Positions 40,804 through 49,010 of a DNA stretch of 64,000 bases are shown here, piece after piece. The DNA comes from Streptomyces misionensis (GTDB lineage Bacteria > Actinomycetota > Actinomycetes > Streptomycetales > Streptomycetaceae): contig NZ_FNTD01000003.1 in NCBI RefSeq assembly GCF_900104815.1, positions 1 through 64,000 of the forward strand, in the 5' to 3' direction. The position numbers and the translations under genes were made by a program. Below the pieces are notes generated by a model. The model did not search any database, had not been told where the DNA came from, and saw nothing but the letters and a program-made list of their open reading frames with translations. Numbering within the stretch: position 1 is the stretch's first letter; every line of letters begins with the position of its first letter.

Positions 40804-42080
40804 GGCTGCCCGGCGGCCGCGGCCGGGCCGGTCGCCGCGGGTTCGGGCAGCTCGCCGGTGGCGGCCAGCCGCTCCAGAGGACCCACCAGGTCGGCCGGGA
40901 CCGGCCGGGCGGCGTTCTCGCCCGCCAGCCGTCCCGCCGCCGCGCGGTGTGTGGGGCCGCCCAGCAGCGCCGCCACCGCACCGCGCACCGCCGCTTCGGT
41001 GGCCCGGTCACCGGTGATGTGCAGCCCGGCGCCGGTGGCGGCGAGCCGCCCGCCGTCCGCGTCCTGTTCGGGTCCGAAGGTGAGGGCGAGCTGCGGTACG
41101 CCGGCGGCGGCGGCGGTCATCACCGTGCCCGCGCCGCCGTGGTGGACGATCGCGGCGCAGCTCGGCAGCAGCAGGTGGAGCGGGAACCGCTCCACCGTAC
41201 GGACGTTGGGCGGCAGTTCGCCCAGGCGCGCGGCGTCGTCGGGGTGGACCGGCACCACCACCTCCACGTCGAGCCCGGCGAGTGCCCGCACCACGCGCGG
41301 GGCGAGGTAGGAGCCCGCGCCGTAGGAGGTGCTCACCGAGTTGCTCCACAGCACGCACACCCGCGGCCGGGCCGGCGGCTCCAGCGCCCAGGGCTCCATC
41401 GCCCCGGGACCGTTGTACGGCACGTACCGCACCGGCAGTCGGGTGGCCCGGGTGGGCGGCGCCAGGCTCGGCGGACAGGGGTCGATGACGTACTCGATCA
41501 GCTCGGGGCCCATCTCGGGCAGTCCGTTCCGGGGGAAGGCCCGGGTGTAATCGACCGGCAGCGGATGCAGCCGCGGATCGCTCTCCGCGGTGCCGACCGG
41601 CCCCCACAGGTGGGCGACGTGCGGGACGCCGAGCGCACGGGCGGCCAGCACGCCCTCCATGCTGAGCCGGTCGTGCACGACCAGGTCGGGCCGCCAGGAG
41701 CGGACCAGCTCCAGCACGCCCGCCACGCCGGTCGCGGTCTCGCGGGCGATGCGGCGCCGGCACTCGGTCGCGTACGTCTCGAAGTCGAAGCCGTCGAGGC
41801 CGGCCAGCTCCTCCCCGGTGTCGGGGTGCAGGCCCGGCAGTTCCGGGTAGCGCCATGTGCCCGCCCGGATGTCGGTGAGGTTCTGGAACCGGGCGAGGAA
41901 GACCATGTCCAGGTCGCCCAGGACGGGGACCGCGCTCAGCCCGGCGCCGCTCACCGCCGTCACCTGGGACGGCGCGCAGGCGACCCGCACCTCGTGCCCG
42001 GCCGCCTGGAGGGCCCAGCCGAGCGGGACCATCGGGAAGTAGTGGGCCGGCCAGTCGGAGACCGTGAACAGCACGCGCAT
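40800..42080 (-). CDS. Glycosyltransferase 2
   Basis: 426 residues, ATG 42080, stop overlapping the 4-ketoreductase start by 4 bases. Opens MRVLFTVSDWPAHYFPMVPL; donor end LPSCAAIVHHGGAGTVMTAA followed by GVPQLALTFGPEQDADG. The HHGGAGT motif is intact. Very similar in its N-terminal third to glycosyltransferase 4 (LGDLDMVFLARFQNL versus LGEVDMMFLARLQNV), so those two probably use like acceptors or arose by recent duplication. Confidence 0.9.
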   Translation of the reverse strand: MRVLFTVSDWPAHYFPMVPLGWALQAAGHEVRVACAPSQVTAVSGAGLSAVPVLGDLDMVFLARFQNLTDIRAGTWRYPELPGLHPDTGEELAGLDGFDFETYATECRRRIARETATGVAGVLELVRSWRPDLVVHDRLSMEGVLAARALGVPHVAHLWGPVGTAESDPRLHPLPVDYTRAFPRNGLPEMGPELIEYVIDPCPPSLAPPTRATRLPVRYVPYNGPGAMEPWALEPPARPRVCVLWSNSVSTSYGAGSYLAPRVVRALAGLDVEVVVPVHPDDAARLGELPPNVRTVERFPLHLLLPSCAAIVHHGGAGTVMTAAAAGVPQLALTFGPEQDADGGRLAATGAGLHITGDRATEAAVRGAVAALLGGPTHRAAAGRLAGENAARPVPADLVGPLERLAATGELPEPAATGPAAAAGQP

Positions 42081-42103
42081 GGGTGTTCCTTAGAAGGTGG
42101 GGT

Positions 42104-43348
42104 TCAGCGGGCGGCGGCGACGGACCCGGCCTCGGCCAGCTCCGCCAGGGTGCGGGCGAGGTCGGCGGGGGTGGGGCGGGCCGCGTTCTCCTCGCGCAGC
42201 CGGGCGGCGGCCGTGGCGAACGACGGATCGTCGAGCAGCCGCGCCACCTCCCGCCGGATCGCCGCCGGATCGGCGAGGTCGCCCCGCAGGTGGGCTCCGG
42301 CGCCCGTGGCGGCCAGCCGCACGCCGTTGGCCTGCTGTTCGGGGGCGAAGGTGAGCGCGAGCTGCGGCACCCCGGCGGCGACCGCGGTCATCGTGGACCC
42401 CGCGCCGCCGTGGTGCACCACCGCGGAGCAGGTCGGCAGCAGGAAGCGCAGCGGAAAGCGCTCCAGCACCCGCACGCCGGCCGGCACCGCGCCGAGCGCG
42501 GCGGTGTCCTGCGGGATGCCGGTGAGCACCACCTCGGCGTCGAGCCCGGCCAGGGCCCGCAGGATGTCGGGGACGACGAAGGAGCGCGGCCCGAACATCC
42601 GCGTGAGCGACGCCCCCCAGATGACGCAGACGCGTGGCCGGGCGGGCGGCTCCAGCACCCACTCGGGCATCTCGCCGGGCCCGTTGTAGGGCACGAACCG
42701 CACTGGCAGCCGGTGTGCCCGGGTGGGCGGGGCGAGGCTCGCCGGGCACGGATCGACGACGTGGTCAACGAGGTGGGTGCCGGCCTCGCCCAGCCCGTGC
42801 CGGGGGAAGAACCCGGCCGGGTCGGGGGGCAGCAGCCGCAGCAGCGGGTCCTGCTCGTCCGTGCCGACCGGCCCCCAGGCGTGCAGCACCGCGGGCACGC
42901 CGGTCGCCTTGGCGGCGAACAGCCCCTCCAGGCTAAGCGGATCGTGGACGACGAGGTCGGCCCGCCACTCACGGGCGTGCGCGAGCGTGCCGGTGAAGTT
43001 GGCCTTCACCGCGCCGGCGATCTCCCGCTTGTGCTCCGCGAACCAGGCGTCGTAGGAGAAACCGTCGAGCGAGGCGAGTTCCTCCCCGGTGACGGGGTGC
43101 AGCGGCATCCCCGGGTAGGGCCGGTTGTCGCCCTGCGCCTGCCAGTAGTAGAGGAGCCGGGTCTGGGTCACCATGTCGAGGCCGCCGAGCACCGGCACCG
43201 GGGTCAGCCCGGCGTCGGCCAGCGGCCCGGCCTGCCCGGCCGGGCAGACCACCCGTACCTCGTGCCCCCCGCTCTGCAGCGCCCATCCCAGCGGGATCAT
43301 CGGCGCGTAGTGGGTGAACCAGTCGGACACCACGAACAACACTCGCAT
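42104..43348 (-). CDS. Glycosyltransferase 3
   Basis: 414 residues from ATG 43348; upstream frame extension into the divergent ABC gene is not real. Opens MRVLFVVSDWFTHYAPMIPL; donor end LPTCSAVVHHGGAGSTMTAV then GVPQLALTFAPEQQANG. First gene of the long minus-strand run toward 30.6 kb and divergent from the ABC exporter, so the 207-base gap at 43349-43555 holds both promoters. Confidence 0.9.
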   Translation of the reverse strand: MRVLFVVSDWFTHYAPMIPLGWALQSGGHEVRVVCPAGQAGPLADAGLTPVPVLGGLDMVTQTRLLYYWQAQGDNRPYPGMPLHPVTGEELASLDGFSYDAWFAEHKREIAGAVKANFTGTLAHAREWRADLVVHDPLSLEGLFAAKATGVPAVLHAWGPVGTDEQDPLLRLLPPDPAGFFPRHGLGEAGTHLVDHVVDPCPASLAPPTRAHRLPVRFVPYNGPGEMPEWVLEPPARPRVCVIWGASLTRMFGPRSFVVPDILRALAGLDAEVVLTGIPQDTAALGAVPAGVRVLERFPLRFLLPTCSAVVHHGGAGSTMTAVAAGVPQLALTFAPEQQANGVRLAATGAGAHLRGDLADPAAIRREVARLLDDPSFATAAARLREENAARPTPADLARTLAELAEAGSVAAAR

Positions 43349-43555
43349 CGTGCGGTCTCTCCCGTCCCCGGCGGGCGTGCCCCGCCTCGCGGGGATGCTG
43401 CCGGGGCGGCCTCGATCCTGTGTCGAAGCCCCCTGGACCGGGACCCGGCCGGGGCGTGCGGCTCCAGGGTGGCTGGACCGGTGTTCCACCGTGCACCGCC
43501 AGCATGGCCGGGCCGCTGGCGGCACCCAGACAGCTTCCGAAGGAGAACGCCGGCC

Positions 43556-44512
43556 ATGAGCGACGCCGCGATCCGCACCCGCGCACTGCGCAAGGTCTAC
43601 ACCGCCGACAAGCATGCCGTACCAGCCGTCGACGGGCTGGACCTGGAGGTGCGGCCAGGGGAGTTCTTCGGCCTGCTCGGGCCCAACGGGGCCGGCAAGT
43701 CCACCACCATCGGCATGCTCACCACCCGGATCGTGCCCACCGGCGGCACCGCCACCGTGGCCGGGTACGACGTCACCCGCGACCCGGTCGCGGTGCGGCA
43801 GCGCATCGGCGTGGTGACCCAGGCCAACACCATGGACCGGGCCGTCAACCTGCTGGAGAACCTGGAGTACCGCGGCCGGTTCTTCGGCATGAGCGGCCGG
43901 GAGTCGCGCCGCCGGGCGATGGAACTGCTGGAGCGGTTCGGCCTCGCCGAGGTCGCGCAGCGCCTCGACGACCACGTCTCGGGCGGCCAGTCGAAACGGG
44001 CCATGGTCTGCCGTGCCCTGATGCACCGCCCCGACGTGCTCTTCCTCGACGAGCCCACTGCCGCCATCGACCCCCAGGCCCGGCGCAACCTGTGGGAGCT
44101 GCTGCGCGAGTTGAACGCCGCGGGCCAGACCATCCTGCTCACCACGCACTATCTGGAAGAGGCCGAGGAGCTGTGCGGCCGGATCGCCGTCGTCGACCAC
44201 GGCAAGGTGCTCGCCTGCGACACGGTGGCCGGCATCAAGGCGTCCTCCGCCGCCGACAGCGTGATCACGGTGACGTACGACGCAATCGCCGACGCCGTCG
44301 TGGAGACGGTGGGCAAGCTGCGCGGGGTGCGCCGGGTCGAGGCCGACGGCCCGGAACTGCGGGTGCACGCCGCCGCCCCGGCCGACGGACTGCTCGGCGA
44401 ACTCGTCACCGTCGGGCTGAACCACGGTCTCGCCGTGCGCAACGCCTCCACGCTGCCGCCCAGCCTGGAGACGGCCTTCCTCAACCTGACCGGACGGGAG
44501 TACCGGGAATGA
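43556..44512 (+). CDS. ABC exporter ATPase 1 (DrrA-type)
   Basis: 318 residues, ATG with AAGGAG upstream. Walker A LLGPNGAGKST at about 40-50, signature VSGGQSKRAM (Gln-Ser-Lys rather than QQR), Walker B VLFLDEPTAAIDPQ, switch His in LLTTHYLEEAEELCG, and the C-terminal DrrA-type extension. It powers the permease next to it; such pairs export glycosylated aromatic polyketides and confer self-resistance. Confidence 0.9.
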   Translation: MSDAAIRTRALRKVYTADKHAVPAVDGLDLEVRPGEFFGLLGPNGAGKSTTIGMLTTRIVPTGGTATVAGYDVTRDPVAVRQRIGVVTQANTMDRAVNLLENLEYRGRFFGMSGRESRRRAMELLERFGLAEVAQRLDDHVSGGQSKRAMVCRALMHRPDVLFLDEPTAAIDPQARRNLWELLRELNAAGQTILLTTHYLEEAEELCGRIAVVDHGKVLACDTVAGIKASSAADSVITVTYDAIADAVVETVGKLRGVRRVEADGPELRVHAAAPADGLLGELVTVGLNHGLAVRNASTLPPSLETAFLNLTGREYRE

Positions 44513-45360
44513 CCACGACCACCATCGTCTCTCCACCACGCGCCGGACGGCTGTCGACCGGGTGGCACACCTTCGCCGCGCTGCTGAGCCGCGACCTGCG
44601 GGTGACCCGCCGCCAACTGGGGTCGCTGGCGCTGCGCGCCGTGATGCAGCCGCTCGCGTTCACCTTCGGGTTCGCCTATGTGCTCCCCAAGATCGGACTG
44701 GCGGGGGGATTCGGCGGCCAGCACCCGGGGGCCCCGAGGTTCACCACGGTGCTGGTGCCCGGGCTGGTCGCGATCACCATCGCCGTGCAGGGGATCACCG
44801 CGGTCATGATTCCGCTGCTGATGGAGCTGACCTACACCAAGCAGATGGAGGACCGGGCGCTCGCGCCCGTGCCGATGTGGGTGATCGCGGTGCAGAAGAT
44901 CGTCTCCGCGGCGATCCAGGCGCTCCTGGCCGGCCTGGTGGTCTTCCCCGTGGTGCTGCTCGTCCACGCACCCGGCCAGGCGCCCGACGTCCACGTCCAC
45001 AACTGGCCGCTGTTCGCCACCGCGTTGCTCCTGGCCAGTCTGCTCGCCGCGTGCACGGGACTGCTGCTGGGGACCGTCTTCGACGTGCAGAAGGTCCAGC
45101 ACCTCTTCGCCGCGGTGATCACGCCGCTGACCGTGCTCGGCTGTGTCTACTTCCCCTGGTCCGAGCTGCGGGCGGTCCCCTGGCTGCAGTACGTCACACT
45201 GGCCAACCCCGTCGTCTACATGGGTGAGGGCCTGCGGGCCGCGCTGACGCCCGGCGTCGGCCACATGCCGGTGTGGGCCGTCCTGCTCGCCCAGACCGGC
45301 GGCATCGTCCTCTTCGGCGGGCTGGCGCTGCGCAACTTCAGGCGACGGGTGACCGGCTGA
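44509..45360 (+). CDS. ABC exporter permease 1 (DrrB-type)
   Basis: 283 residues, ATG overlapping the ATPase stop (ATGA). ABC-2 fold with six hydrophobic segments (LVAITIAVQGITAVMIPLLM, IVSAAIQALLAGLVVFPVVL, LFATALLLASLLAACTGLLL, then VLLAQTGGIVLFGGLALRNF). The N-terminal 30 residues are cytoplasmic. Forms a dimer or pairs with two ATPases at the membrane to export the product. Confidence 0.9.
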   Translation: MTTTTIVSPPRAGRLSTGWHTFAALLSRDLRVTRRQLGSLALRAVMQPLAFTFGFAYVLPKIGLAGGFGGQHPGAPRFTTVLVPGLVAITIAVQGITAVMIPLLMELTYTKQMEDRALAPVPMWVIAVQKIVSAAIQALLAGLVVFPVVLLVHAPGQAPDVHVHNWPLFATALLLASLLAACTGLLLGTVFDVQKVQHLFAAVITPLTVLGCVYFPWSELRAVPWLQYVTLANPVVYMGEGLRAALTPGVGHMPVWAVLLAQTGGIVLFGGLALRNFRRRVTG

Positions 45361-45380
45361 CACCCCGTCATCGACTCCAC

Positions 45381-45615
45381 GTCCCGGCAGGTCCTGCCGG
45401 GGCGCGGAGTTCTTTCGCGTGCGGCCGTCCTCGGCCGGTCACGGGGTTCCCCGCACCGCACGGGGCGTCCTCCTCCGCCCGGAACGCGTGACACCGGGGG
45501 TGCCGGGGCGGGACCCCCTCCGAGCGCGACGGGGAAAGGGACGGGCCGGGGCGGAAACGCCAGGCGCCCCGGCGGTGGGACCGCCGGGGCGCCGAAGGGG
45601 CGTACGGACCCCTGG
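45381..45615. terminator. Two hairpins between convergent genes
   Basis: CCCGGCAGG-T-CCTGCCGGG at 45383-45401, and a perfect 14-bp stem at 45563-45576 with 45580-45593 around GGG. The second ends 22 bases before the SnoaL-like gene stop and can terminate both transcripts. No gene lies between them. Confidence 0.8.
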
Positions 45616-46053
45616 TCAGCTCTGCGGGCGGTCGTCACGGGTGACGCGGCGCTCGCTGACCTGCCAGGTGCCGTCGACGCGGACGAGGACGTCCTCGCAG
45701 ACACAGGTGAGCCTAAGGCTCGGGGCGCCGCCCTGGGGGGTGGCGAAGACGAGGGCGTAGCAGCGCACGTCCAGCACCTCCGCGCCCTCGCGCGGGACGA
45801 CCGAGACCATGCCGTGCCAGTGGCGACGCTGCTCGCCGGCCTCGGTGAGCTCCTGGTGGACCTTGCGCACGCCGGCCGCGAGGGCGGCGCGGCCCCGGAC
45901 CGGCTCGGGGAGCGTCTCGGGGTGGAAGAAGCCGTCCTCGGTGAAGGTGGCCGCCCACTCGTCGGCGGCACCCGAGTCGAGCAGCTGGAAGTGGTCGGCG
46001 TAGAACTGCTGGACCTCGCTGTACAGGCGGGCGAAGGTGTCGGGGCTGTTCAT
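45616..46053 (-). CDS. SnoaL-like / NTF2-fold protein
   Basis: 145 residues, ATG 46053 after AGGAG. NTF2-like alpha+beta barrel: LYSEVQQFYADHFQLLDSGA, ATFTEDGFFHPETLP, RGRAALAAGV, then HWHGMVSV and WQVSERRVTR. In aromatic polyketide clusters this fold gives ring cyclases (SnoaL, AknH) or C-1/C-11 hydroxylases (SnoaL2-like). The catalytic Asp-His pair cannot be placed with certainty. It ends the core-tailoring operon running from 53.5 kb. Confidence 0.8.
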   Translation of the reverse strand: MNSPDTFARLYSEVQQFYADHFQLLDSGAADEWAATFTEDGFFHPETLPEPVRGRAALAAGVRKVHQELTEAGEQRRHWHGMVSVVPREGAEVLDVRCYALVFATPQGGAPSLRLTCVCEDVLVRVDGTWQVSERRVTRDDRPQS

Positions 46054-46121
46054 CGGATGCTCCTGGGGAAGGGAATGGAAAGCGCCGGGCGCGGCGGCCC
46101 GGCGCGGTGACGGGGCACGGA

Positions 46122-46901
46122 TCAGTCCTCGACCATGGCCACGGCGCGGGACCAGCCCGCGCCGGCCCCGGCGATCTTGATGGGGAAGCAGCTGACGGTG
46201 AACCCGTGGGCCCGCGGGAGCTGGTCGAGGTTGGCGAGCCGCTCGATCTGGCAGTACTCGCGGTCCCGGCCGGTGAAGTGGGCCGGCCACAGCACGCTCT
46301 TGTCCTTCGTCTCGGCGTACCGGCGCAGGATGTGACCGAAGGGCGCGTCGAGGCTGAAGGCGTCGGTGCCGACGACCTTCACACCGAAGTCGAGCAGCAG
46401 GTTGGTCGCCGAGGCGTCCAGGCCGGTGAACTCGGTGAAGTACGCCATGCTGCCGACGTGGCGGGAGGCGCCGCTGTTGAGGAGCGCGATGTCGTACGGC
46501 TGGGGCCGGTAGCCGATGCGGGCGAGCTCCTTCTCGATGAAGCCGGCGTCCACGGTTCCGGGGCCGGCCTCGGTGAGGTCGAGGACGAACGCGGGCCGGT
46601 GGAACCAGTCGAGCGGCATCTCGTCGATGGTGCGCGGGCGGCCGTCGCCGTAGGTGGCGCAGGTGCCGTAGTGGGCGGGCGCGTCGATGTGGGTGCCGGT
46701 GTGGCTGTTGAGGGTCAGGTTGTCGATGGACAGCAGCTCGCCGTCGGGCAGGTCGGCCGGGTCGAATTCGATGCCGAAGTTGTCCCGCATCTCCTTGGCC
46801 ATGTGCCGGGCGCCCTCGGCGGGCGTGACGATCTCGTGGGTGACCGGTTCGGGCTCCCACTGCGAGGCGTCGATGGGGGTCGAGAGATCGATGTAACGCA
46901 C
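46122..46901 (-). CDS. Cyclase family protein (PF04199, kynurenine-formamidase-like)
   Basis: 259 residues from GTG 46901 (GGAG 5 bases upstream). The metal-binding motif HTGTHIDAPAH is intact (HxGTHxDxPxH), with WFHRPAFVLDLTEAGPGTVD and KVVGTDAFSLDAPFGHILRR further on. The fold covers metal-dependent formamidases and putative polyketide cyclases found in type II PKS clusters. Here, between a SnoaL-like protein and an oxygenase, a late ring-closing or hydrolytic step is the likely job. Confidence 0.82.
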   Translation of the reverse strand: MRYIDLSTPIDASQWEPEPVTHEIVTPAEGARHMAKEMRDNFGIEFDPADLPDGELLSIDNLTLNSHTGTHIDAPAHYGTCATYGDGRPRTIDEMPLDWFHRPAFVLDLTEAGPGTVDAGFIEKELARIGYRPQPYDIALLNSGASRHVGSMAYFTEFTGLDASATNLLLDFGVKVVGTDAFSLDAPFGHILRRYAETKDKSVLWPAHFTGRDREYCQIERLANLDQLPRAHGFTVSCFPIKIAGAGAGWSRAVAMVED

Positions 46902-46936
46902 GTTGGTCTCCGGGTGTCGAAGGGGGTCGGGTGGGG

Positions 46937-48178
46937 TCAGCCGGCGGGGAGGAAGCTCTTGCCGACGAAGAGGTCCTCGCGGATCCTGATGTCCGGGTTG
47001 CCGTAGGCGATGCGCCGGGTGACCCGGCGGCCGATGGGCGTGCGGCTCACCAGCCGGGCGATCTTCGGGCGCAGGGCGTCCGCCACCTTGCCGGCGGAGA
47101 ACATCCCCTTGCTCTGCATCCGCTGCAGACGCATCACCGCGTCGATGTCGGCGGAGCGCGCCCTGGTGTAGGCGGACAGCGCGGTCGCGCTCGTGTCGCC
47201 CGCGCGGACCGCCTCGACCAGCACCGGGTGGAGCACCACGGCGTCCTGGACGGCGAGGTTGATGCCCTGCGCGCCGAGCGGGCTGTGGGTGTGGGCGGCG
47301 TCGCCGACGAGGACGAGCCCGTCCCGTACCCAGGTCTCGGCGCGGGCGGCGAACACATCGAGCAGGGTCAGGTCGGACAGGACGCTGACCTGGCGGCGGA
47401 TGGCGTCGGCGTACTCCGGCAGGGAGCGGGCGACGCTCTCCCGGACGTGGTTGATGCCACGGGCGGCGGTCTCCCGGTAGCTGCCGTGCGGCAGGGTCCA
47501 GCCGACCTGCACGCTGCCGGGGTAAGAGTCGTAGACGAGCACCGGCCCGCCCGCGCCGCGCTGGATGCGCACGACCCCGGTGGGGCCCTCGTCGCGCGGC
47601 AGCCTGAACCACAGCACGTCGAGGTCGAACACGTCGTGCCTGTGGTTCTCGATCCCGGCGAGCGCCCGGGTCTTGGAGTACCGGCCGTCCGCGCCCACCA
47701 CGCACGCCGCGTGCACCGCCTGCTCCCCGCCGGGCCCGGTGACCACCACGCCCCGCACGGTGCCGCCCTCGGTGACGAGGCGGGAGAGGCGGTGGCCGGG
47801 CAGGTACCGGAAGTCGTCGGACCGCTCGCAGTGCGCCAGCAGCGCGGCGAGCAGGTGCCGCTGCGGCAGGCTGAGCAGGTGGTTGTGGGGGGCGGGTAGC
47901 CTGCCGTAGTCGAAGCCCATCAGCTCGCGGTCGCCGTCGGCGAGCCGGAAGCGGCGCAGTTCGTAGGCGCCGCGCTCGCGTGCCCCGGCGAGCACCCCGA
48001 GCCGGTCCAGCAGGGCGAGGCCGCCGGGCTGCAGGATCTCCCCGCGGTATTCGCGGTCCAGGCCGCGGCTCTTCTCGACGACGGTGACCCGCAGTCTGGA
48101 GCCGAGCAGCAGTAGTGCGAGGACGAGTCCGGCGGGGCCGCCCCCGACCACGCACACGTCCGTCTTGATGTCGTTCAC
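46937..48178 (-). CDS. FAD-dependent monooxygenase A
   Basis: 413 residues from GTG 48178. FAD-binding GGGPAGLVLALLLLGSRLRV at the N-terminus, the DG motif VVGADGRYSKTRALAGI and the GD motif LVLVGDAAHTHSPLGAQGIN are all in place. Length and the EYRGEILQPGGLALLDRLG segment fit single-domain class A flavin hydroxylases (UbiH/VioC-like group) rather than the larger polyketide hydroxylases. It should hydroxylate or epoxidise the polyketide using NAD(P)H and O2. Confidence 0.9.
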   Translation of the reverse strand: MNDIKTDVCVVGGGPAGLVLALLLLGSRLRVTVVEKSRGLDREYRGEILQPGGLALLDRLGVLAGARERGAYELRRFRLADGDRELMGFDYGRLPAPHNHLLSLPQRHLLAALLAHCERSDDFRYLPGHRLSRLVTEGGTVRGVVVTGPGGEQAVHAACVVGADGRYSKTRALAGIENHRHDVFDLDVLWFRLPRDEGPTGVVRIQRGAGGPVLVYDSYPGSVQVGWTLPHGSYRETAARGINHVRESVARSLPEYADAIRRQVSVLSDLTLLDVFAARAETWVRDGLVLVGDAAHTHSPLGAQGINLAVQDAVVLHPVLVEAVRAGDTSATALSAYTRARSADIDAVMRLQRMQSKGMFSAGKVADALRPKIARLVSRTPIGRRVTRRIAYGNPDIRIREDLFVGKSFLPAG

Positions 48179-48227
48179 GGCGTCCTTCTCATCTCCGGGT
48201 GTCCTCGCCGCGTCCAGGGCCGCATCT

Positions 48228-49010
48228 CTAGGCCCGCAGGTGCGAGCCGCCGTCCACGGCGACGATCTGGCCGTGGATCCAGGCCGCCTCGTCGGTGCAG
48301 AGCAGGGCGACGGCGTCGGCGACGTCCTCGGGGCGGGTGAGCCGCCCGGCCGGGGTGCGCGCGGCGAGGGCCCGGGCGGCTTCGGGGTTGAGGGCGGCGG
48401 GGCCGCCCTTGTCGAGCTTGGCGGTGGAGACGCCGTTGACCGCGATTCCCCGGCCGGCCAGTTCGGCGGCGAGGTAGCGCACCAGGTTCTCCAGAGCCGC
48501 CTTGGCCAGACCGAGGCCGACGTACTGCGGCACCACGGCGCGCGCCCCGTGGCTGGAGACGACGACCACCCGCCCCGGTCCGCCGGCCATCGCCTCGGCG
48601 AGCGACGGGGCGCCGTGCAGCAGCGGGTCGATCGCGGTGGCGATGTCGCGGTGCACGTCGGGCACCGCGGCGGCCAGCGTCGGCATGGGATGGAAGGAGG
48701 CCGCGTTGTGCACGAACACGTCGAGGCGGCCCTGTTCCCGGCGTATCCGGCCGAGCAGTCGGAGGAGGGTGTCGGCGTGGGTGATGTCGCCCTTGACCGC
48801 GACGGCGGTGCCCTTGAGCCCGCGCATCGACTCGACGGCCTCGCGCGCGTCGGCGTCGCCGGTGGCGTAGTTGACGTAGACGGTGCACCCGGAGGCGCAC
48901 AGCTTGCGGGCGATGGCCCGGCCCAGCCCACGCGAGGCGCCGGTGACGAGCGCGACCCGTCCGTCGAGCCCCAGGGTCGAGGCTTCGGTAGCTTCGGTTG
49001 CGGTACTCAC
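48228..49010 (-). CDS. SDR reductase with enoyl-reductase-type active site
   Basis: 260 residues, GTG start overlapping the oxygenase B stop by 4 bases. Cofactor motif TGASRGLGRAIA, HNAASFHPM, and the active site PQYVGLGLAKAALENLVRYL. The Tyr and Lys are spaced Y-x6-K as in FabI/FabL enoyl reductases, not Y-x3-K as in ketoreductases. An SDR fused to or next to a flavin hydroxylase is the arrangement of angucycline pairs (PgaE-PgaM, LanE-LanV), where the SDR reduces the oxygenated intermediate. Confidence 0.85.
   Translation of the reverse strand: MSTATEATEASTLGLDGRVALVTGASRGLGRAIARKLCASGCTVYVNYATGDADAREAVESMRGLKGTAVAVKGDITHADTLLRLLGRIRREQGRLDVFVHNAASFHPMPTLAAAVPDVHRDIATAIDPLLHGAPSLAEAMAGGPGRVVVVSSHGARAVVPQYVGLGLAKAALENLVRYLAAELAGRGIAVNGVSTAKLDKGGPAALNPEAARALAARTPAGRLTRPEDVADAVALLCTDEAAWIHGQIVAVDGGSHLRA

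Noticed and set aside
42104..44539. 811-residue frame joining glycosyltransferase 3 to sequence antisense to the ABC ATPase gene
   Set aside because: Only the part from ATG 43348 looks like protein. The upstream half is the antisense shadow of a clear ATPase gene, an effect of high GC.
46122..48155. 677-residue frame extending the PF04199 cyclase upstream
   Set aside because: The added residues are antibiased shadow of monooxygenase A; GTG 46901 has its own ribosome site and gives the normal family length.
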